From assembly GCA_907163345.1 (NCBI GenBank), contig CAJQUN010000486.1, forward strand, positions 346,023 to 410,022: a stretch of DNA of 64,000 nucleotides. Reading direction: 5' to 3'. This document shows, piece by piece, positions 34,439 to 47,746 of this stretch; the stretch's first letter is position 1, and each line of letters opens with the position of its first letter. The translations under genes and the position numbers were made by a program. The stretch is from Haberlea rhodopensis. Taxonomy: Eukaryota > Streptophyta > Magnoliopsida > Lamiales > Gesneriaceae. The notes under the pieces are model-generated. The model worked only from the letters and a program-made list of their open reading frames with translations, was not told the origin of the DNA and did no database searches.

Positions 34439-35905
34439 CGTATCCTTTTGCATTTAGCTTTGTTTTATTTTTCAATTTTGCATTTAGTGTGTTTTTCTCT
34501 CTTGTCGATTTTTTTTGCATCCTTCTTTTGCGAGGTGCTCAAGTGGAGCGATGAACCCCTACAGCAGTGGAGCTTTCAAAAGCCAAACCTCCTCAATCCT
34601 CATGCAAGCGTCTTGATCAGGGGAGTTTACATTTTCCCTTTTGATTCTTTTAAACATTGAGGACAATGTTTCAGTTAAGTTTGGGGGAGTGGTTTGCGTG
34701 TTTAACTTGTTTTATCCACATGTTATGTTCTTAATTGTCACTTGAATCGTCCTTGAGCATTTTCAAATTTTTTTTTTTAGAAATGAGTTATTCTTGAGAA
34801 ATGATGAGTTGGATTTGCAACGGTAATACATGATGAAATTAATCCTCATCTAGATAGGAGTCATGAAAATGTTTAACTTGTTTGTATATATCCTTTGTTG
34901 AGCATTATGTCAAAATTGAGGAATAGTTTGAGCACATTTTGAGTCATGATTGAGTGAAGTATGTATTGAATAAAGTGAAAACTTGTGTTAACTATGATTA
35001 GTCTTGAGCATCTTAGAAAACTCTACAATTTATTTGAAAGCACTTTGAGGCGAAATTTTATAATTAGGAACTTGACTTGGAGATGATTTAGGCGATCTTT
35101 GGACCGTTTGTACCTTTCAAGCCGACCTTTTATACATCATTCCTTAGTGTCCCCTCTTGAGCCTTATTGAAAAAGAATGGTATATGTGTTGCATATGATT
35201 AGACCCCCATTCGACATTCTTGGCAAACTCATTATACCTACCTTGGTTTGAGCCTAAAAGAAAATTTTATCCATCCCTAAGGGAGTATAATGAATCTCAT
35301 TCATTGCACTGAATTGTTATATGTAAATGAGTTCATTGTGAAAAATAAAATGAACAAAAGAGTGAGCAAAAAGAAAAGATGTAGAGAAAAGCCTTGAAAA
35401 GAAAAATTCAAATAAGACCCAAAGTGGCCAAGGCTAGAAAAAAAAGCTGAAGAGAAGCTCAAAATTGTTGAACTAATTTTATTATACTCTCTTCTTTGCA
35501 TTCATCCTACCTTTTCTTTGGAACCGACACCAAAAGGCCTAACGCTATAAGCTTTTAAAGACCTTTTGATCCAAGTCTAGGGAATAATTACATTAGTGGA
35601 GAAGTGCTGGATAGTAAATTTGTAGAGTAATTCAAAGTAATCTTGACTAGGAGTTGATATGGCACATGTTGATCTTAAAGATATGTATGTAACTCATGTT
35701 TGACAATAGCACACACGCACGTTCCGATGTTGCGATGTATTGTTTAACTTAGGAGAAATTGCTTCTTGTTAAGTGTTGAACGACTTCTATTGATGTGTAA
35801 GTAGGATTTCTGAGTTTTTACGTATGTTGTAAAGATGATTCATGCTTAGTATCGAGTTTAACTTTTCTTTTTGAGCTTATTGCTTGCTCGAGGACGATCA
35901 AGTCT
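34439..35905 (+). other. Non-coding 3' internal region of N2
   Basis: No credible gene; matches the N1 region. A second polypurine-like tract lies at 34677-34692. Confidence 0.85.
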
Positions 35906-35919
35906 AAGTTTGGGGGAGT
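35906..35919 (+). other. Polypurine tract of N2
   Basis: AAGTTTGGGGGAGT directly before TGATAGGC. Confidence 0.93.
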
Positions 35920-37475
35920 TGATAGGCTTAGATTTTAAGTGTTTTTAACTGTAATTTCTTCCCATTTTCCGAACTTTTTCCTGGATGATATTATGCTTTT
36001 TGGTGTTTATTCGTTTGTTTCAGGAAATTAGATCGGAAATGGAAGAAATGAGCTAATATGAAGATAACGGGCGAAATCGAGGCGAGAAAGAGTTAAATTT
36101 GAAGAAGTGAGATTTTCGGAATCTCGATCGATCGAGATTATGTCTCGATCGATCGAACCAGACAGTGCGCTGAGAAGAAAAGAATTTCAAGTCTCGATCG
36201 ATCGGTGGAAAATCTCGATCGATCAAGCGAGGCAGTAACTTCAGAGCTGATTTTTTCAAAGTCTCGATCGATCGGTAGAAAATCTCGATCGATCGAGCGA
36301 GGCAGTGAGTTTCAAAGGCTGACATGAACAGTGCACTGATCGATCGGACGCAAATCTCGATCGATCGAGACGCAAATCCGGGAAAATCTTATCTTCCATT
36401 TTTGAAATGATTTTTTGAGGTATAAAAGGGTAAATCACTTCCAAATCAGAGATATACCATACCAGACGTGAATTAGGTCGAGGAGAAGCTGCCCTAGCCG
36501 CCGCCCAACACCGCCGAAGGAGATTCAATCTCCGTTCTTCGTCCAAAGTCGAGCCAATCCATTCCGGAGTGCAAGGAAGGAACAAGATAAGAAATCACGG
36601 TGCAACGCACGGATTCATCCACCGTTTATCATATTTCTAAACTTTAATTTATTTGATTTTCAATTTCATTTGATGTTTTTGAGGTCGAGAGACAATTAAA
36701 CTCTTATGTATTTGATTTGAATTAAATCTAGTTTATTTTATTCGAGTTTTAGTTTCGTTGTGTTTGATTATTGATTCAATTGTGTTTGAGCGCATTGATT
36801 GTTATTGTTCATAAATTAATTTTTTTGTGTAGATCAAAGTCTAGCTAGCTTTGATTGAATTTGAGAGTTATAACCGAGATCGAGAGATAACGTTGTAACA
36901 CGCTCCATTAATTTATGATGTATGTTACGATTGAGATCGAGAGATGATATCGCATACGTGAGAACTTGGAATCGAAAGATTTAGAGTTATAAGGTGTTGA
37001 CGTCTTATGCAATATTATATTAGTAAATAGGTGCACGAGAGTGACTTATTCTAATTAATGTTAGTTTCTTTACAGCTCGAGAGAGTGTATCGAATAATCG
37101 CGGAAACCTTTCACCTTTAAAATCAATTGGTTGATAATTTGAGAATTCACTTGAATCATTAAAGTTAACATAATTGAACGACGAACTTGGTAATTTTCTC
37201 GAGTGACTTGCCTTCGCATATCCGGAAACATTCATCTTATTGTTTCTTGTTTATTTTTCAGTCTTTAGTTTAAATTAGCATTAGTTAATCACCTTTGTTA
37301 ATCGTAGGCTAAATATAATTTTATTAATCTTATTTGGTACTTATACGTTAGTCCCTGTGGATTCGACAACCCGTACTTAATTCTCACTATACTAAAACTT
37401 GACAACCGTGCACTTGCGGTAGAATCGCTTCACACTATTCTTTGAAATATCTTTTGTTTAAAAATAAAGCGGTCA
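35920..37475 (+). repeat. 3' LTR of N2
   Basis: 1556 bp, partner of 31654-33207. Confidence 0.96.
36125..36367. repeat. CGATCGATCG palindrome array, N2 3' LTR
   Basis: Eight units with the same spacings as in the 5' LTR, first at 36125 and last at 36358. The flank of the fourth unit and the edge of the seventh (CTGATCGATCGG) carry single changes. Confidence 0.97.
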
Positions 37476-40228
37476 GTGCACAATTGATTAATGGTCTTTA
37501 TGTTTTAAATCTAGATATGCCTGTCTATAACATAAATACTAAAAGGATTAAGAATAATGATTCAAATCCAACTTATCTCTGGCATTGTCGCTTGAGCCAT
37601 ATAAACGAGAATCGCATATCAAAACTTAATAAGGATGGAGTATTAGATTCATTTGATTTTGAATCATATGAAACATGTGAATCTTGTTTAATGGGCAAGA
37701 TGACTAAAGCTCCTTTCAAGGGACATGTTGAAAGGACGAATGATTTATTGAGTCTCATACATAGTGATGTATGTGGACCAATAAGCACACATGCTAGAGG
37801 TGATTTTCAATAATTTGTTACATTTACTGATGACTTCAGTAGATATGGGTATGTGTACCTAATGAAACATAAACATGAACCTTTCAAAAGTTCAAAGATT
37901 TCAAGAATGAAGTACAAAACCAACTTGGCAAAAGTATCAAAATCCTCCGATCAGATCGGGGAGGAGAATAGCTTAGCCAAGAGTTTCATGACTATCTAAA
38001 GGAGTGCGGGATAGTCCCACAACTCACACCTCCGTATACTCCACAATGGAATGGTGTATCCAAAAGGAGGAATCGAACTTTGTTGGACATGGTTCGATCA
38101 ATGATGAGTCATGTAGATATTCCGACTTCCTTTTGGGGACATGCTTTAGAAACAACAATATTTAAACTGAACCGTGTTCCATCTAAATCAGTAGAAAAGA
38201 CACCATATGAGATATTGACTAAGAAGCGTCCTAGTATGTCTTTTATGAAGATTTGGGGTTGTGAGGCTTACGTGAGACGTCACGCCTCCAATAAACTTGG
38301 ACCCAAATCTGATAAGTGTTTATTTGTGGGGTATCCTAAGGAAACAAAAGGATACTATTTCTATTATCCCACCGAGAACAAAGTAGTTGTTGCTCGGACT
38401 CGTGTCTTTCTTGAAAGATAATTTATTTTGAGAAGAACCAGTGGGAGACAAATAGAACTTAGTGAAGTTAACCACAAGAAAACATTGAACATGATATTGA
38501 GATGGAAACAAAGCAGACACCACAAGCTGTGGATGAAATGCCTGCTCAGGAGACACAAGCCCAGCGTAGGTCTGTAAGAGAACACCGTGAGCCACAGAGA
38601 TATGGATTTCTTGTGACTCAACAAGGTGACTTACTACTTATTGATGAGGATGAGCCGTCATCTTATCAAGAAGCTATAATGGCCCTGATTCTGAGAAATG
38701 GCAAGAGGCCATGAAATCTAAGATGGAATCCATGTATGCAAACCAAGTATGGACTTTGGTTGACCCGCCTGAAGGGGTAAGACCCATAGGGTGCAAATGG
38801 ATTTTCATGAAAAAGACCGACATGGATGGTAATGTACAAACCTTTAAAGGTTGACTGGTTGCTAAAGGTTTTAAACAAATTCATGGTATTGACTATGATG
38901 AAACTTATTCACCAGTTGCCATGGTTAAATCCATTAGGATCTTACTTGCAATAGCGGCATTTCATGATTATGAAATCTGGCAGATGGATGTCAAAACAGC
39001 TTTCCTGAATGGAAATTTACTTGAGGATGTGTACATGACACAACCTGAGGGTTTTGTCGATCCAAAGGATGCTGGAAAGATATGCAAGCTACAACGATCC
39101 ATTTATGGATTGAAGCAAGCTTCTCGGAGTTGGAATCTTCGTTTTGATGATGTAGTCGAAGAGTTTGGTTTCATCAAAAACATAGATGAACCTTGTGTCT
39201 ACAAGAAGGTCAGTGGGAGCATAATTATCTTCCTAATATTGTATGTAGATGGCATACTTCTTATTGGGAATGATATCCCTGCCTTACAATCTGTAAAGAT
39301 TTGGCTAGGGAATTGCTTTTCTATGAAAGATTTGGGTGAAGCCACCTATGTATTAGGTATCAAGATCTATAGAGATAGATCAATATGATTGCTTGGCCTA
39401 AGTCAAAGTACATACATAGACAAAGTGCTAAAATGGTTTAGCATGCAAGAATCAAAGAAAGGATCCGTGCCTATGACACATGGGATACATCTCTCGAAGG
39501 ATCAGTGTCCTTCTACACCAGATGAGAGACAACGCATGAGTAAGATTCCATATGCGTCAGCTATTGGATCATCATGTATGCCATGATATGTACTCGTCCC
39601 GATGTCTCGTATGCCCTGAGCATGACGAGAGATATCAAGTTGATCCAGGTGAATGTCACTAATTGCTGTCAAGAATATTCTGAAGTACTTGAGAAGAACT
39701 AAGCATACATTCTTGATTTATGGAGGTGAGGAAGAGCTCAATGTAATAGGTTACACTGATGCAAGCCTCCAAACCGACAAAGATGATTTCCGATCGCAAT
39801 AAGGATATGTGTTTTGCCTAAATGGAGGTGCTGTAAGCTGGAAGAGTTCAAAGCAAGAGACAGTAGCTGATTCTACAACTGAAGCTGAATACAATGCTGC
39901 CTCGGATGCAGCAAAGGGAGCTGTTTGGATCAAGAAGTTCATATCTGAACTTGGGGTGATGCCTAGTATACTAGATCCGATTGAACTCTATTGTGACAAC
40001 AATGGAGCCATCGCATTGGCTAAGGAACCTAGATCTCACCAAAGATCCAAGCACATACTTTGGCGTTTTCATTTCATTCGAGAAATCGTTGAAAGAGGAG
40101 ATGTAAAAATATGCAAAGTACCAACTGATGATAATGTATCTGACCCACTGACGAAGGCACTATCACAGCAGAAGCATCATCGTCATACTGGATCTCTAGG
40201 CATTAAGTATATGTCTGATTGGTCTTAG
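37476..40228 (+). pseudogene. pol: copia-1 integrase, reverse transcriptase and RNase H
   Basis: After the GTGCA duplication: GAG-pre-integrase LWHCRLSHINENRI and CESCLMGKMTKAPF; integrase SLIHSDVCGPI and NGVSKRRNRTLLDMV; RT from about 38700 with IGCKWIFMKKT, DVKTAFLNGNLLEDVYM and YGLKQASRSW; RNase H with ADSTTEAEYNAASDAAKGA and KHILWRFHFIRE. Damage: TAA near 37811, frameshift near 37880, integrase catalytic Glu changed to Lys (AAA at 38062-38064), TGA at 38852-38854 in the usual KGRLVAKG motif, the RT YVDD motif changed to YVDG (39242-39253), TGA near 39386, and a TAA in RNase H near 39799. This copy cannot work. Confidence 0.94.
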
Positions 40229-40243
40229 TGCAAGTGAGAGATT

Positions 40244-41559
40244 TGTTGGGGTATGCCCTAAGACAACTCATTAGATATTGTTTATGACATACAATGTATT
40301 ATGTTTTTATTAATGGCAATTCATTATTATATATTATTCGAGTATCTGTGTAACATGAATTAATATATAAGTTAATGTCCTTAGAATAATATTGTATTGT
40401 TCTTAAAGATTGTCCCTAGTCAAGTATTATCATGAATCGGATAATGATAATGCATTGAGACTAGTATGTTTTGATTGATGAATTGTTCATAGATATGCGA
40501 TATCAAATCAACACATGGGTGCATGTTAGAGAACGATGTACTGGACAGACCCACCATGAGAATGCTACATGGATAGTTATATGAACGTCATAAGCAATTC
40601 TCATAGTGATAATAATGTATGTAATCCTTACGACTTGAGATCACCAGAGATCCCAACATAAGGAGTAATGTATTTTGATATTGTCAAACGTTACCTGTAA
40701 CAGGGTAAACTATAAAGACAATCATTGGTTACACCACGAATTATGTAGAGGGATGTTGAGTGATCAAGAAAGGATTTGTCCCTCCTATATAACAAGAGAA
40801 GTGTTTGGGCCCTTGATCAAGTAAGACTAAAATGCATGGCCATGCTCGAATAAGTCGATATGTGATATCGAGCTTATTCGTTTATTCTAGTTCTACTTGG
40901 GGATCAAGAAATAAAAGATTGATATATGAGTATGACTATTCCATGACTCGTGTTCAATCTAAACACATTGGACAAAGGGATTAAGTTACCTGGTTAATAT
41001 TATCACAGTCCGTATGTTATGTCGAGTCAATGACATTCTTGTAATTTGGGTAGCATTGATGTGTTGCTAGATACTGCTCATTGCTTGTGACATAAAATTA
41101 GATTTTATGTCGCTGCCAACATTGCAAGATCCTATCGGGTCACACAAAAGATTAAATCGATAAAGGGAGATAAAATTCATTGGATGAATTAATTAATTAA
41201 GAAGTGTCTTATTACAAATATTAGATATATGGATTTAATTAATATATTGGGTATGGGCCAATAAGGCTTTTGGAAAGCCCTTTAATTAAATATAATATAA
41301 AATATAATATGCTAACAAGGCTAAAATTAAGTGTTAATTTTATTAAGCAAAACCTAGTAGCCACTCCATAGACTCTCGGCCGCCTCACCTCAAAGCCGAG
41401 AACCTCACGGCCGCCGCCGTGTTTCTTGGTGGTTTAACGGCCGTCGTTTGATCGGTTTCGAACCGTGAGTCTTGTTTTGGTTTAAGAACGAATCTAGCAA
41501 CTTGTTCTTGAACACCCTTTTCGATTTGATCGTGTGGATACCGTAGAGATGAAGGTGCA
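40244..41559 (+). repeat. 3' LTR of copia-1, truncated
   Basis: TGTTGGGGTATGCCC... matches the 5' LTR up to GAAGGTGCA, then about 155 bp of the LTR end are missing and LARD-2 sequence begins. No target duplication can be shown. Confidence 0.93.
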
Positions 41560-43005
41560 ATGGTGGACTCTAGTAGTCACCACGTCATTTGAGGTTGAGA
41601 TTGGGCATGCCTCACTGAAACGTGTATACGTTTATGTTAATCTTGGTGAGACTTGTCTGGGACAGCTCATAATGTTGGAGTACCAACAAGAGAGTCATCA
41701 AGTCGTTGTTGACTCGATCTGAGGGAATCCGTGTATTTGGGATGCAATGTGTGCTATTGTATCCAGGTTTTCCGAACGGTGGTTCGAGACTAGTGGATCT
41801 CGAGTTCGATGACACTTTCCTTGTGGGGAAGGAGGTAGTATTATACCTATTGGGAATCTTTGAAAGATTTGACAAGTTGGTCCATGTGGTGTTGATGTTG
41901 GGAATCACACCTTGTGTTGTTAATCGTCGATTTTCATTCTCCACTGGGTAGGGAATGACTCAGAATTGACGGTTGTGTTTGAGGCTTAGAGGTATGTTGT
42001 AGATATCCGAGCCAAGTGCATTATGTATGCATGTGGTGTCCGTGCTTAGGCAGGCATACCGGTGAGTATACGGATGCCAGTTGTTGTTTCCCTTTGTTAA
42101 GCATAGAGTTGTGCTAGGTTTGGCCGGTTAAATCTCTGAAGAGAGATTTAGAACACCTCGAGATTGAGAATCTCCAGGGCACGATGAATTATGAGGAATA
42201 GTCGTGACGTTAGTTGACTCCCTTTGAGGAGGGGTTACCTTGTGTGGATTAAGGTATTTCCTGTTGGTGTTTTCCTCCGAGTTATGCGATGGCCTTCCCA
42301 AGTTTGGATTGTTAAATCCTAGGGTTATCAAGGGATGGCAGGAATTCGGATTTGTTGGGTGTCGCTGTTGACACAAGCGTTGAGGATGCAAAGGGTTTAT
42401 TGCATGTACTTTCAGAATTTATGACTCTGCGGAGTCTCGATTGTTTATTTTTGATCAGGATATGATTCTTGGAATATCCGGAGGTGGGCATCTTGTGAGG
42501 TGTGTTTTTGAGTGAGTCTGCGGCCATGAGTTGCCCAAATCAAGTTGCAATGGTGCGACTACTCCTTTGATGGAGGAGGTTTGAAAAGTGGAAACTAGGG
42601 TTGGTATGTGTGCACCGTGGTATACTAGAGTTTCCCTTGTAATGATGTGTGTTCGACATCGTGAGTCATAGTAAAAATGTCATTGGATGATATCTACGAT
42701 AGAATCGGGAGCGATTCGAATCCTTGCAATTTCAATTGACTAACTGCTTTTGGATTGTTAGCGTTGTATAGTATCGACACTCTTTCGAGTTGGTGTACTG
42801 GAAGGTTTACTTCATCCCAGGGTTTGGTGCGAGGTCAGTGTCCTCGCGACTGATGTGTCATCTATGATGCGTTCATGATAGCCATGTCGGGGCTAAGGGT
42901 GAATGTTCGATTCACAGTCATGTGTTTTGGTTTGAGTTGTTGCGGCTGTACTAGGAGTACGTCTGTGCTAATTTCGAGGACGAAATTCTTTTAGTGGGGG
43001 ATATT
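41560..43005 (+). mobile_element. LARD-2 internal region, 3' part
   Basis: Aligns in reverse with 58200-56582 of LARD-3. It ends with the chromovirus-like block TTTCGAGGACGAAATTCTTT and the polypurine tract GTGGGGGATAT before the LTR. No protein is recognisable. The 5' half is missing. Confidence 0.85.
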
Positions 43006-45469
43006 GTGATGACCTGGGATTATAGATGTTAATCCCGGAGTATTAATAACCCCTAAAGTGTTATACGTGGCGATTTGGAGTTTAATCGCGGTGTTGGGCC
43101 TCCCGAGCTCGTCTATTTGGGCAGTTGGGATCGTTGGATCTCGAGGTTGAGATTGTATTCTCATTTCGGTGAAAAACCTATGAGTTGAGTTTTTAGTGTG
43201 ACTCGGGATCTGGGGTGCTTGTGTGGGCACCGGTAGGGGGTTTTGAGGTTAGAGAGAGAATTTTTGAAAACAGATGATTTTTAATGAATCATGATGTATT
43301 TGTGGGGCTGTTGGTATTTCGGGAAAAATCTTGCTATATATACCAGTTGAACCCGAGATTTTACTTTTAGAAACCATTTTCCTCACCTTGCCCGTCTCTC
43401 TCTCTCTCCCTGCGTCTGCACCATTCCCGTCTCCCTCAACCCTCGCCGCTTCAAGCCGTACGCCCGCCGCCGTCCGGCCACCATCCGGCGCGTCCGGACC
43501 GCCGTTGGCTTCGTCTCGTCCAGGCGCAGCTTCCTACACCAAGAATTCGAAGTTTCGTCGCGTTTTGGGGTCGGATTTTGTAGAAAACGCAGACGCCCAA
43601 TTTCTAGGGTTCTTCAATTTTTCGAACGTTTCCTTCCGATTTTCGATTGGGTAACCTCCCTTACCCCTTTTTCGTCATTCTCATGTAATTCCCTGCTTTT
43701 GTGGTGACTTTGGTTCGAAATTATTCCCTAATTTCGTGAGGGTTGGGTTCGATTTTTAGGGGTTTTGGCAGGGGGGCGGTGATTCTTGTTATTGATAGAT
43801 TAATTCATGTTTTAGATGAATTATGGTGCTTGGTTGGGTTCGAAATTGAGATGTTAGGGTTCGAAATTTTAGAGGTGGTTCTTGAGCAATTTTCGTTGAT
43901 GTCTCATTCGATTTCCCTCCCTGCATATGCCCTGCCCCGAGTCTTTTAAATGGTTAATTGTCGTGTGTTGACAATATTTTTGTATAAGGGTTATGGGTGT
44001 GCTTGAGCATGGGTTGCATGTTCGTAAATAATTGTGAATTATTTATCGTATTAACACATCATTCCTCGGGGCATGGAACTCGAGCAAGGTTTGGCTCGGA
44101 CTTCGGAGATTTAAGGTACGTGCGACGTACGGGCATTTCTTTATATGAGAGCATTTGTGAAATGCATGATGTATTTTGATTTCATTGAATAATTGTGCGT
44201 ATGGTTATATATATGTTGATATAGCCAAGAACGACCAAATCTTGATATCGCCGCCACAAGCGTGCGTGACACTAGAGTAGGATAACTCTTACAAGGTATA
44301 TGGGGTACTGGATGTATATGACCATTGTAGGGCATTGAGATGCCCGAGAATGATCGTGGAGTCATGTATTCATTATAAGACATGCGAGATGTCTAAGTAT
44401 AATGGAGAATTGGTAAAATAAATGCTAGGCATTTGAGCTATTTGTGATTGATAGCGAGGTTGAGAAATCAGTATTTGTTATTGAGATATCCATATTTGCC
44501 TGTATAATGAATTTGGAATCACTATATATTGATATTCGAGAATTAGGCATGCGATGAGTTAAATCAATGTGTTGATTTACTGATTTTGAGATTTGATGAG
44601 TTTGATGATTGTGAGAACAGGGACAGTACACGGAATCCCGGATGAGGACGTTGCCATCCAGGGAGTATCATTTAAAATTCATTAGTATTTACTTTTGTTG
44701 TAAATTATGAATTTCATTATTGTGATTATGGGATTTTGTGTATTGGTATGCTCACCCCGTTGGAGGCTGTCTCTGTTGGGGCAGGTGAACAGGTACATCG
44801 ATGGCTTTGGAGTTGAGCTCGAGCTGTTGATTGGATTTACTCCCTAGGATCGTGGTTCTAGGGCTTGATGGAGCACTGTATCGTATAGGGTACTTATACA
44901 CACCCGAGGGTTATATACACATTTATGATGCTCGCATGTGAGCACGGTTATACTTGTATATGGGTTGTATATAAAGGCATGAGCCTTCCTCTCTTTCATT
45001 CTATATGCATGCAATTAAGGGTAGAATTGCTAATGATATGAGAGTCATTGGTGTATTATGTGGGTGTTGAAACCCACTTTAGTTGTCTCATTGTGTGGTG
45101 TCTTCCCTGGCTGGGAATTTACTTCGTGTTCTGTATTCTGTTGAGTATTGTGTATTCCCTGGCCGGGAATTATATTATGTGATGTGCTTTTGTTTCGGGA
45201 TAGCTCAATTTATGGGGAGACTCTGCCCAAATTTTTATAAAAGTCCACAATGTAAAAAGTGGTGTAAAGGGGATGGTAATGGGCGAACTTTATGAGTCTA
45301 TTTGTTGTTAGGATGATGATCTTATAACATTGAGTATTAAAGAAAATTTTGTACTTTCCATTCAAAGGTAAAGTATCTTCTGAGTTTCCCGACCGATTCT
45401 TATTGAAAGCATGTGCCACACATATTGATTAATACACTAATCAAGGGTTAAGGGCTTGGGGTCCTTACA
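43006..45469 (+). repeat. 3' LTR of LARD-2
   Basis: TGTGATGACC...GGTCCTTACA, 2464 bp. TATA motif at 43334-43342, CT-rich tract at 43389-43412 and a GC-rich leader (43430-43520) in place of the CGATCGATCG cassette. It ends against copia-2 gag. Confidence 0.92.
43334..43342 (+). promoter_or_regulatory. TATA box of LARD-2 LTR
   Basis: CTATATATA about 330 bp from the LTR start, matching LARD-1 and LARD-3. Confidence 0.72.
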
Positions 45470-46046
45470 GTAACTGTGGAAATGGCTTCTCAATTTCAAT
45501 CATATTGTAATTTAAGACAAATTGACTGAAGCTTTTAGGCAATGATTGCAAGATCACGTCAGTGGCCAACTCTTGGTCCAAAGGAAAACCCAGCTTCTCC
45601 AGATTCTCAATATACCCAATCATCTTGAGTACATGAGTACCAACCAGACTTCCTTCTACCATTCTACACTGGAACAACGCCTTAGAGACGTCATACCTCT
45701 CTTGTCTTGCTTGTTGTTGGTACAGTTGCTTAAGATGCTCGATCATATCAAACGCCTCCATTTTCTCATGTTGCTTCTGAAGCTCAGAGATCATGGTGGC
45801 TAGCATAAGGCACCCAACATCAAGTGCGTCACTTTGATGCTTCTTGTAAGCATCTTTTTCGGCTCTTGTAGCCGTTAGGGGAGGTTCCTCAGCAGGTAAG
45901 GGTTCCTCTAGGACATATTGTTTCTTTTCTTGTTTGAGGACTATCCTCAAGTTCCTATGCCAGTCTAGAAAATTTGTCCCATTTAATTTGTCCTTCTCAA
46001 GGACCGATCGCAGGGATAAAGTGCTTGTTACGTTGTTAGTTGCCAT
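45470..46046 (-). pseudogene. gag: copia-2 gag N-terminus, intact frame
   Basis: ATG at 46046. About 190 codons without stop, closely matching copia-1 gag but without its frameshift (GTHVLKMIGYIENLEKLG is continuous). The element sequence stops at EIEKPFPQLL where the LARD-2 LTR begins, so the protein is truncated and nothing downstream remains. The LARD-2 insertion or a later deletion cut it. Confidence 0.92.
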
Positions 46047-47741
46047 GGATATCTACAATATAAATATGCAAAATAAGTTTATGATTTAATCATTTAACAT
46101 GGTCTTATATTAAATGATGTTCCCACTATTTTGTTTAAAAAATATCAACCCTCAAAAACTTTAGTGGGCCAAGATCCATATTTCGCCTAATCTTGAGTTA
46201 GCTTTGGCTAATCGCCCAAGACTCGGTTATGTAGGTAGACAACACTTTGTCAATTATATCACATATAATTCTTGGATAGTTGGACTAACAACGCTTTGTT
46301 CAATTCATCAAATGGATTATTATCCAACCCATGCCTCTAGGTTCCCAATCCTATTGAGATAACCTAGTTAAGTCGTACCCAATTTAAAGTATAACGGATA
46401 TCATTTTTATCCTTTCGCGCCTTATTAAGATTGCCACGGTGCTTTGCTTTGGCAAACCCACACATGTACAATCGAAGTTTTTGACGAGTACTTTTAATTT
46501 TGGAAGGCATCTAAAACTTAATATTTTAGAGGGATTTATTGATCTCATGATTAGTTTGATAATTTAAAATATGTCCACTACATATAGTTGTATACATATC
46601 TACATATATGTGTAATACAATTATCAATCTAAAGCATAAGATAAATCATGCATCAACATACATAATTAAACGTGGCATGCTTATAGCCCCTACTAGCGAT
46701 TTTCTTAAGCCAATGAGAAAATCCTAAGAGTCAACCTAAGGTAACTTCACAAGCACCTTCCTTTGGCTCCTATTTGTGAATGGCCTCCTCGTCCCGGCAC
46801 CTTGCTCCATCTTCATCGATCACCATCAACAATTTAAACTATACTATTTACAAGATATAGAATTCCTCGATTCACATTCGAGGGGAACATAGGGGAGGAT
46901 AACATTTAGAATAAAAGAGAGAAGGCACGACACGCAGGTCGTATTATAAATTACAAACATTCACAAATCCTATCTAATAGGTCAAAGGGCTATAACCACG
47001 CACCATGCTCAAACAACACATAAAGAATGCATTAACATTTAATTAATTAAATTTTAAATTTAATTCTTATTAAAACTGCAAAATAAATTTCGAAAAATTA
47101 TCGTACATTCGGGACATCACATGCCACGAACTAAAAACGACTAAACCATGAACCATCATGATTCGAATCATCATAGACCATGGCTGGACCAATCATGGGC
47201 CTAGGGTTCGAAACCCTAGCCCATGGCCGAACCATGGCTCGGGTGCGACGCCGCTAGGGTTCCAAACCCTAGCCGCCAAGCACCATTTTGTTTTCCATCG
47301 AGCCAACATGGTTCGAAATGCCAGCAAAAGGGCGATGATGGCCGAGCCCATGCACGGCTACTAGGGTTTGAAACCCTAGCCGTCATGAGCTAGCCGTCAC
47401 GAGCCAATGGGTTCTAAACCCTAATCAAGTTTCGACACTTCCATGCACAATTATTAGCCACAACGGCTAAACCATCTCGAGCCAAGGGTTCGAAAACCCT
47501 AGCCCTCATGTGGCAGCCGTGTGTCATTTGTGATGGTGGTGGTCGAACCATCTCATGCTTTGGGCTCGGTTTTGCGCCTTCATGTATCGTATACAACAAA
47601 CATCAATTATATCAAATATAATTTCATGATAATTTCACAAACTTAATATTAACATATCATATATGTTCATACAGTTTTAAATAGCATGGTATATTAATCT
47701 AAATATGATTAAACTATTTAACCACATAAATCCGATATGAG
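46047..47741 (-). other. copia-2 leader
   Basis: Matches the copia-1 leader in reverse, up to the bases just inside the expected primer-binding site. It carries AGGGTTTCGAACCCT-type near-palindromes (near 47203, 47256, 47361, 47409, 47487). No gene seen. Confidence 0.85.
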
Positions 47742-47746
47742 CCTTG

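Larger units (their letters stand above)
31654..37475 (+). mobile_element. N2: complete gag-only non-autonomous Athila-type element
   Basis: 5' LTR 31654-33207, primer site 33214-33231, broken gag-like ORF 33374-34389, polypurine tract 35906-35919, 3' LTR 35920-37475, perfect GTGCA duplication. Total 5822 bp. The LTRs (1554 and 1556 bp) are very similar. This is the best full-length example of the N family in the window. Confidence 0.96.
20234..41559 (+). mobile_element. copia-1: Ty1/copia element with two nested insertions
   Basis: 5' LTR 20234-21713, tRNA-Met primer site, leader, gag, protease, integrase, RT, RNase H and a truncated 3' LTR (40244-41559). Ath-1 (23911-31000) and N2 (31654-37475) sit inside gag and protease-integrase, each with perfect 5-bp duplications. 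Removing both leaves about 8.4 kb. Several stops, frameshifts and lost catalytic residues show it is dead. Confidence 0.95.
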
